Of a stretch of 8,699 bases of DNA, positions 6,020 through 8,699 are shown one piece after another (position 1 is the first letter of the stretch; every line of letters begins with the position of its first letter). Position numbers and translations under genes: made by a program. The notes under the pieces were generated by a model that had not been told where the DNA came from, ran no database searches, and saw only the letters and a program-made list of their open reading frames with translations. Source of the stretch: Clostridia bacterium. Lineage in GTDB: Bacteria; Bacillota_A; Clostridia; Christensenellales; Aristaeellaceae. Location of the stretch: positions 1 to 8,699 of the forward strand of contig JAGBAU010000200.1 of the NCBI GenBank assembly GCA_017938785.1, in the 5' to 3' direction.

Positions 6020-7387
6020 TTACCCCCAGATTTCCTCGTCGGTGGGTGCGGTTGCGCCTGGACGGACGTATGCGATGCGGCTTACGTTGAACAGGTGCTT
6101 CCAGCTCAGGTTCTCGGAGATGGAGTTGTTGCCCCAGCTGCCGCAGCCCAGGGTGGTGGTGGCGGACAGGCTGTTGAAGAAGGAACCGCCGTTGCTGGTG
6201 GAGCAGATCTGGTTCACCAGGAAGCGGGATACGGGCAGCACCTGTGCGGCGGCTTCCACATGCTCGGGGGTGTTGGAGTGGATGCATACGCTGTGGCCCT
6301 TGCCTTCAACTTCCAGGTTGGCATTGGCGCACTTGATGCAGTCTTCCCAGGTTTCCAGGAAATCGTAGGTGGCGATAACGGGGCACATCTTTTCCTTGGA
6401 GAGCAGATCGTCCTTGCCGTAGGTGTCTGCCTTGACCAGGATGACCTTCAGATCGTCGCCGTAGGCGAAGCCGCACAGCTCGGCAACCTTCTTGGCAGTC
6501 TGGCCGACCACGTTCTTGTCCATCACGCCGCCGGGGAACAGGGTTGCGCGCAGCTTGGCAACATCCTCGGGCTTGTCGATGTACAGGCAGCCGTTCTTCT
6601 TGAAGATTTCGATGGCCTTTTCATAGATGGCCTTGGGCATGATGGCGGTCTGTTCGCCGGAGCAGATGATGCCGTTGTCGAAGCGGCGGCCTTCGATGAT
6701 CATGGGGATGGCCTTTTCAAGATCGGCGTCCTCATCGATCATGCACTGTACGTTGCCGGCGCCTACGCCGAAGGCGGGCTTGCCGGATGCGTATGCGGCG
6801 CGGACCATGCCCATACCGCCGGTGGAGATGCAGACGTCGCACTGCTTCATGACCTGGCCGGACAGTTCAACGGTGGGCTCGTCGATGATCTGGATGATGT
6901 CGGCAGGTACATTCAGCTCTGCCAGGGCTTCCTTCATCAGGCGCACGGCTTCGCCGGAGCACTTCTTGCTGCGGGGATGGGGGCAGATGATGATGGCGTT
7001 GCGGCCCTTCAGTGCGAACATGGCGTTGCACATGGGGGTAACGATGGGGTTGGTGGTGGGGGTAACGGCACCGACCACGCCCATGGGCTTGGCGACCAGT
7101 ACAAGGCCCTGCTCGGGCAGACGGTCGATGATGCCGACGCTCTTCTTGCCCTTCAGCTCGTTCCAGATGACGCGGGACTTGCCCTGGTTCTTCTTGATCT
7201 TGTCCTCATAGACGCCCATGCGGGTCTCATCTACGGCCATGCGGGCCAGAGGCTCGGCATTGTCAAAGATGGCTTTTGCCATGGCGCGGCAGGCTGCGTC
7301 TACCTGTTCCTGGGTGTACTTTTCGAATTCTTTCTGGGCAACGCGTGCGCGTGCAACCAACTCTTTTACATGCAGTTCAGCATCCAT
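6020..7387 (-). CDS. CoA-acylating aldehyde dehydrogenase (clostridial SucD / SauS type)
   Basis: This 455-aa NAD(P)-dependent enzyme interconverts an acyl-CoA and an aldehyde plus CoA. The Rossmann half shows AKPMGVVGAVTPTTNPIVTPM (99-119), ISTGGMGMV (187-195) and GKPAFGVGAGN (202-212). The catalytic cysteine is C242 in FDNGIICSGEQ. The C-terminal part carries KEKMCPV (331-337), LPVSRFLVNQ (384-393) and TTLGCGSWGNNSISEN (411-426), as in the AdhE aldehyde domain but without an alcohol dehydrogenase half. The N-terminus (VKELVARARVAQKEFEKYTQEQVD), the VDETRMGVYEDK block and the last residues EEIWG closely recall, from memory, the CoA-dependent succinate-semialdehyde dehydrogenase of Clostridium kluyveri. 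Sulfoacetaldehyde dehydrogenase SauS is a relative. No N-terminal microcompartment-targeting extension is seen. It is the first gene of the operon, with GGAGG 10 nt before ATG 7387. A class of acylating dehydrogenase is secure; the aldehyde is not. Confidence 0.88.
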   Translation of the reverse strand: MDAELHVKELVARARVAQKEFEKYTQEQVDAACRAMAKAIFDNAEPLARMAVDETRMGVYEDKIKKNQGKSRVIWNELKGKKSVGIIDRLPEQGLVLVAKPMGVVGAVTPTTNPIVTPMCNAMFALKGRNAIIICPHPRSKKCSGEAVRLMKEALAELNVPADIIQIIDEPTVELSGQVMKQCDVCISTGGMGMVRAAYASGKPAFGVGAGNVQCMIDEDADLEKAIPMIIEGRRFDNGIICSGEQTAIMPKAIYEKAIEIFKKNGCLYIDKPEDVAKLRATLFPGGVMDKNVVGQTAKKVAELCGFAYGDDLKVILVKADTYGKDDLLSKEKMCPVIATYDFLETWEDCIKCANANLEVEGKGHSVCIHSNTPEHVEAAAQVLPVSRFLVNQICSTSNGGSFFNSLSATTTLGCGSWGNNSISENLSWKHLFNVSRIAYVRPGATAPTDEEIWG

Positions 7388-7411
7388 AAGTCACAAACCT
7401 CCAATTTTTAA

Positions 7412-7428
7412 TATTGGTCATACCAATA
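7412..7428. promoter_or_regulatory. Perfect FadR/PdhR-type operator upstream of the operon
   Basis: TATTGGTCATACCAATA is a perfect 7-bp inverted repeat around a 3-bp centre. It contains ATTGGT-N3-ACCAAT, the form known for FadR-subfamily GntR regulators such as PdhR and LldR. It lies 25-41 bp upstream of the aldehyde dehydrogenase ATG and overlaps the predicted -10 and start of transcription on the minus strand, the usual place for repression. The divergent GntR gene is the obvious binder, by inference. Confidence 0.82.
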
Positions 7429-7456
7429 GAATACTACAATTAACCTGAATATGCAA
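7428..7456 (-). promoter_or_regulatory. Predicted operon promoter (minus strand)
   Basis: On the minus strand TTGCAT (7451-7456) and TATTCT (7428-7433) are spaced by exactly 17 bp, a plausible housekeeping sigma promoter with a moderate -35. The predicted start falls near 7421, inside the operator. An alternative is an extended -10, TGGTATGAC (7417-7425 on the minus strand), lying within the operator itself. Either choice would be blocked by a protein bound at 7412-7428. Confidence 0.5.
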
Positions 7457-7502
7457 TAGTTTTAGGGAGTGTATATGAAATTTTCCAAGATTTAAAGCTT
7501 CC

Positions 7503-7512
7503 TTGTATACAA
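7503..7512. promoter_or_regulatory. TTGTATACAA palindrome in the -35 region of the regulator gene
   Basis: A perfect 10-bp palindrome with a GTATAC core, in AT-rich DNA, overlapping the position expected for the -35 of the GntR gene. GntR-family operators often have GT...AC cores, so it could be a second operator of the same or another regulator, or simply part of the promoter. No partner copy occurs near the operon promoter. Confidence 0.4.
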
Positions 7513-7534
7513 TCTATTTAGAAATTGGTATGAT
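7506..7534 (+). promoter_or_regulatory. Predicted gntR promoter with extended -10 overlapping an operator half-site
   Basis: TGGTATGAT (7526-7534) is an extended -10 element (TGN-TATGAT). The -35 17 bp upstream is weak (TATACA, 7506-7511), as is common with extended -10 promoters. The stretch ATTGGTATGA (7524-7533) is identical to ten bases of the operon operator read on the minus strand, but its second arm has decayed to ATATAA. This suggests weaker autoregulation at the same kind of site. A ribosome site AAGGAGG (7548-7554) follows, 8 nt before the ATG. Confidence 0.5.
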
Positions 7535-7562
7535 ATAAGAAACAACGAAGGAGGCGCAGATC

Positions 7563-8255
7563 ATGGCGGAACAGAAAACGCAGAAACTTTACGAGGAAAT
7601 CGCCGCCAAGATGCTGGCGCAGATCGAGGAGGGCGTGCTTCGCCCCGGCGATCGCCTGCCTCCGGAAAGAGCCCTTGCGGAGGAATACGGCGTGAGCCGC
7701 ACCGCCATCCGCGAAGCGCTGCGTTCCCTGGAAATGATGGGCTGCGTGGAGTCTCACGTGGGCGAGGGTACGTTCATCAAAGCGCCTTCGCTGTCCGATA
7801 TTGTGGACCCCTTTTCCATGATTATCGCCCAGAACGGCCGTATGGGCAGCGAGCTGATTGAAGCCCGTTTGATTCTGGAGACCGAAATCGCCGCCCTGGC
7901 AGCCCGCCGCCGCACGGAAAAGCAGCTGGCCGCGCTGGAGCGAACCGTGGCGGAAATGGCCGGGGATATTGAAAAAGGCGGCATGGGCATCGAAGCTGAC
8001 GAAAACTTCCACGGTATCTTGGCGGAAGCCGCAGGCAATGAAGCCCTGCGCGTGATGCTGGATATGTGCTCCGGCATGCTGTCCAGAACCCGTCCCATTA
8101 CCCAGGCGGTGAAGGGCGTGCCGAAGATGACCCTGAAGGACCACAACGCCATCTGCGAAGCCGTGCGCGGCCAGGATGAAAAGGCTGCCCGCCGCCTGAT
8201 GCGCACCCACCTGAACCGTGCGCTGCGGAACCTGAACAAGGCGCAGAACAAGTAA
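7563..8255 (+). CDS. GntR-family transcriptional regulator, FadR/FCD subfamily
   Basis: This 230-aa protein has the length and two-domain form of FadR-subfamily GntR regulators. The N-terminal winged helix-turn-helix (~8-75) has the classic block RPGDRLPPERALAEEYGVSR then TAIREALRSLEMMG and VGEGTFI. The C-terminal helical FCD domain (~95-220) keeps the likely metal/ligand-binding set D146, H150 (DENFH), H194 (DHNAI) and H216 (MRTHL). FCD domains commonly sense small carboxylates such as lactate, pyruvate or glycolate; the ligand here is unknown. It is divergent from the six-gene operon across 175 bp holding a perfect FadR-type operator, so it is most likely the operon's repressor and regulates itself. 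No clear intrinsic terminator follows; the insertion sequence begins within ~60-100 bp. Confidence 0.92.
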   Translation: MAEQKTQKLYEEIAAKMLAQIEEGVLRPGDRLPPERALAEEYGVSRTAIREALRSLEMMGCVESHVGEGTFIKAPSLSDIVDPFSMIIAQNGRMGSELIEARLILETEIAALAARRRTEKQLAALERTVAEMAGDIEKGGMGIEADENFHGILAEAAGNEALRVMLDMCSGMLSRTRPITQAVKGVPKMTLKDHNAICEAVRGQDEKAARRLMRTHLNRALRNLNKAQNK

Positions 8256-8310
8256 AGAAAACGCACCGCATTTGCACAGCCCCAGGAAAAACGGACGATA
8301 GACAAAAGAG

Positions 8311-8344
8311 CCCCCTATGTAGGAAAATAGAACTACATAGGGGG
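8311..8344. repeat. 12-bp inverted repeat at the insertion-sequence leader, masking the orfA ribosome site
   Basis: CCCCCTATGTAG (8311-8322) and CTACATAGGGGG (8333-8344) form a perfect 12-bp stem with a 10-nt loop. The run of five G (8340-8344), 7 nt before the orfA ATG, is the only candidate ribosome site and is fully paired in the stem. On the minus strand the stem is followed by CTCTTTTG, which is terminator-like in that direction. The repeat may be at or near the left end of the insertion sequence, but the exact end cannot be set without the right end. Confidence 0.75.
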
Positions 8345-8351
8345 TAATTGT

Positions 8352-8657
8352 ATGGAAAAGAGAAAATATGTACAGATGGGGAGATATGAAGAAAGAATAC
8401 GGGAAATGCGAGAAGAAGGAAGAACGACAAGGGAAATCGCAGAGGAACTGGGACTGGAGAGGAAACAAATCCGGAACTGGATCAGTCGGCACAATCGAAA
8501 AGAAAGAGAACTGGCACAGGGAGTCATAAGGCAGAAGAAAGGCAGGCCGCGAAGCCGTCCATTGAGCCAGAGAGAAGAATACGAACAGGAAATTGCACGA
8601 TTGAAAATGGAAAACGAACTGCTGCGGGATTTTCTGCGATTGCTGGAAAGGAAGTGA
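8352..8657 (+). CDS. IS3-family transposase OrfA
   Basis: This 101-aa basic protein has an N-terminal helix-turn-helix (~10-48, EERIREMREEGRTTREIAEELG then LERKQIRNWISRH). A basic region (KKGRPRSRP, ~61-69) follows, then a C-terminal coiled-coil/leucine-zipper segment (~74-101, YEQEIARLKMENELLRDFL). This is the standard build of OrfA of IS3-family elements, which binds the terminal repeats and joins OrfB or forms the OrfAB fusion transposase. The length is normal, so the gene appears intact. Its ribosome site lies inside the 8311-8344 hairpin. The stop TGA overlaps the probable GTG of orfB. Confidence 0.85.
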   Translation: MEKRKYVQMGRYEERIREMREEGRTTREIAEELGLERKQIRNWISRHNRKERELAQGVIRQKKGRPRSRPLSQREEYEQEIARLKMENELLRDFLRLLERK

Positions 8658-8699
8658 GGCCCAGGCTAAAATACCATGTGATCCATCTGCATCATAAGC
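8654..8699 (+). CDS. IS3-family transposase OrfB, N-terminal start (partial)
   Basis: A frame opening with GTG at 8654 overlaps the orfA stop (GTGA) and reads VRPRLKYHVIHLHHK to the window end. It matches the usual opening of IS3-family OrfB (R/PRLKYxVIxxH). It lies in the -1 frame relative to orfA, as expected for this family, where OrfB supplies the DDE integrase-type catalytic domain. Only 15 codons are visible, so whether the transposase is intact is unknown. No A6G-type slippery heptamer is seen in the overlap; translational coupling through GTGA is an alternative to frameshifting. Confidence 0.65.
   Translation, partial: MRPRLKYHVIHLHHK

Larger units (their letters stand above)
8311..8699 (+). 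mobile_element. IS3-family insertion sequence, left part (truncated by window end)
   Basis: A leader hairpin, a complete 101-aa orfA and the start of orfB in the -1 frame are the layout of an IS3-family element. Base use changes sharply here. The coding strand is A- and purine-rich, with frequent AGA/AGG arginine codons, against CGC/CGT in the regulator next door, which indicates acquired DNA. The left boundary is approximate and the right end lies outside the window. It sits downstream of the regulator and does not interrupt any visible gene. Confidence 0.75.

Noticed and set aside
2209..7411. Several long plus-strand frames (2209-3021, 3039-4385, 4016-5362, 5008-6090, 6095-7411)
   Set aside because: All lie opposite recognised genes, show low-complexity Gly/Ala/Asp/His composition typical of GC-biased antisense frames, and have no domain motifs.
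8272..8300. TTGCAC with ACGATA as a promoter for orfA
   Set aside because: The spacing is 17 bp, but the -10 match is poor, so I do not call it.
8256..8310. Possible terminator after the GntR gene
   Set aside because: No stem followed by a T-tract in this stretch on the plus strand; the 8311-8344 stem is followed by TAATTGT rather than T-rich sequence.
8318..8344. Exact left terminal repeat of the insertion sequence starting at TGTAGG
   Set aside because: A TG start fits the IS3 family, but without the right end or a target duplication the boundary cannot be supported.
7518..8492. 324-aa minus-strand frame across the regulator and insertion-sequence start
   Set aside because: Antisense to the GntR gene and orfA, with no recognisable domain and a hydrophobic/His-rich shadow composition.

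Overview
The window looks like a chromosomal segment of a GC-rich anaerobic Bacillota (gut-Clostridia-like). This is inferred from strong AGGAGG-type ribosome sites, a clostridial type of CoA-acylating aldehyde dehydrogenase, a corrinoid-activator fragment and GC-rich codon use. No taxon can be fixed from sequence alone, and no RNA genes or CRISPR array were seen.

Layout. (1) Bases 1-312 (+) hold the C-terminal end of a RACo/DUF4445-type corrinoid activator. It converges on the main operon at a 13-bp-stem bidirectional terminator (320-350). (2) Bases 361-7387 (-) carry a six-gene operon. Read in its own direction it encodes a CoA-acylating aldehyde dehydrogenase, a SucC-like and a SucD-like ADP-forming CoA-ligase pair, the alpha and beta subunits of a thiamine-diphosphate E1 of the acetoin/2-oxoacid dehydrogenase type, and a two-lipoyl E2. 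The first five genes are almost fused (7-bp gap, then 4-, 4- and 1-bp overlaps). E2 follows after 144 bp containing a strong GC-rich hairpin. No E3 (dihydrolipoamide dehydrogenase) gene is present before the terminator. (3) Bases 7388-7562 are a divergent control region with a perfect ATTGGT-N3-ACCAAT operator on the operon promoter, a matching half-site on the -10 of the regulator gene, and a TTGTATACAA palindrome. (4) Bases 7563-8255 (+) encode a FadR/FCD-type GntR regulator. (5) Bases 8311-8699 (+) are the start of an IS3-family insertion sequence (orfA complete, orfB cut by the window end). It is A/purine-rich compared with its neighbours, and its ribosome site is buried in a hairpin.

How the genes may work together. 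Three enzyme systems in the operon meet at one acyl-CoA. The E1/E2 complex can make an acyl-CoA from a 2-oxoacid or an acyloin, the aldehyde dehydrogenase interconverts acyl-CoA and aldehyde, and the SucCD-like ligase interconverts acyl-CoA and free acid with ATP gain or use. The simplest reading is acetoin-type cleavage with recovery of the aldehyde and ATP. The aldehyde dehydrogenase and ligase instead resemble pairs used for succinate/succinic semialdehyde or sulfoacetate/sulfoacetaldehyde. The ligase carries changes in otherwise invariant active-site motifs, so its substrate is probably not plain succinate. The true substrate cannot be read from sequence. This operon is the most interesting item in the window.
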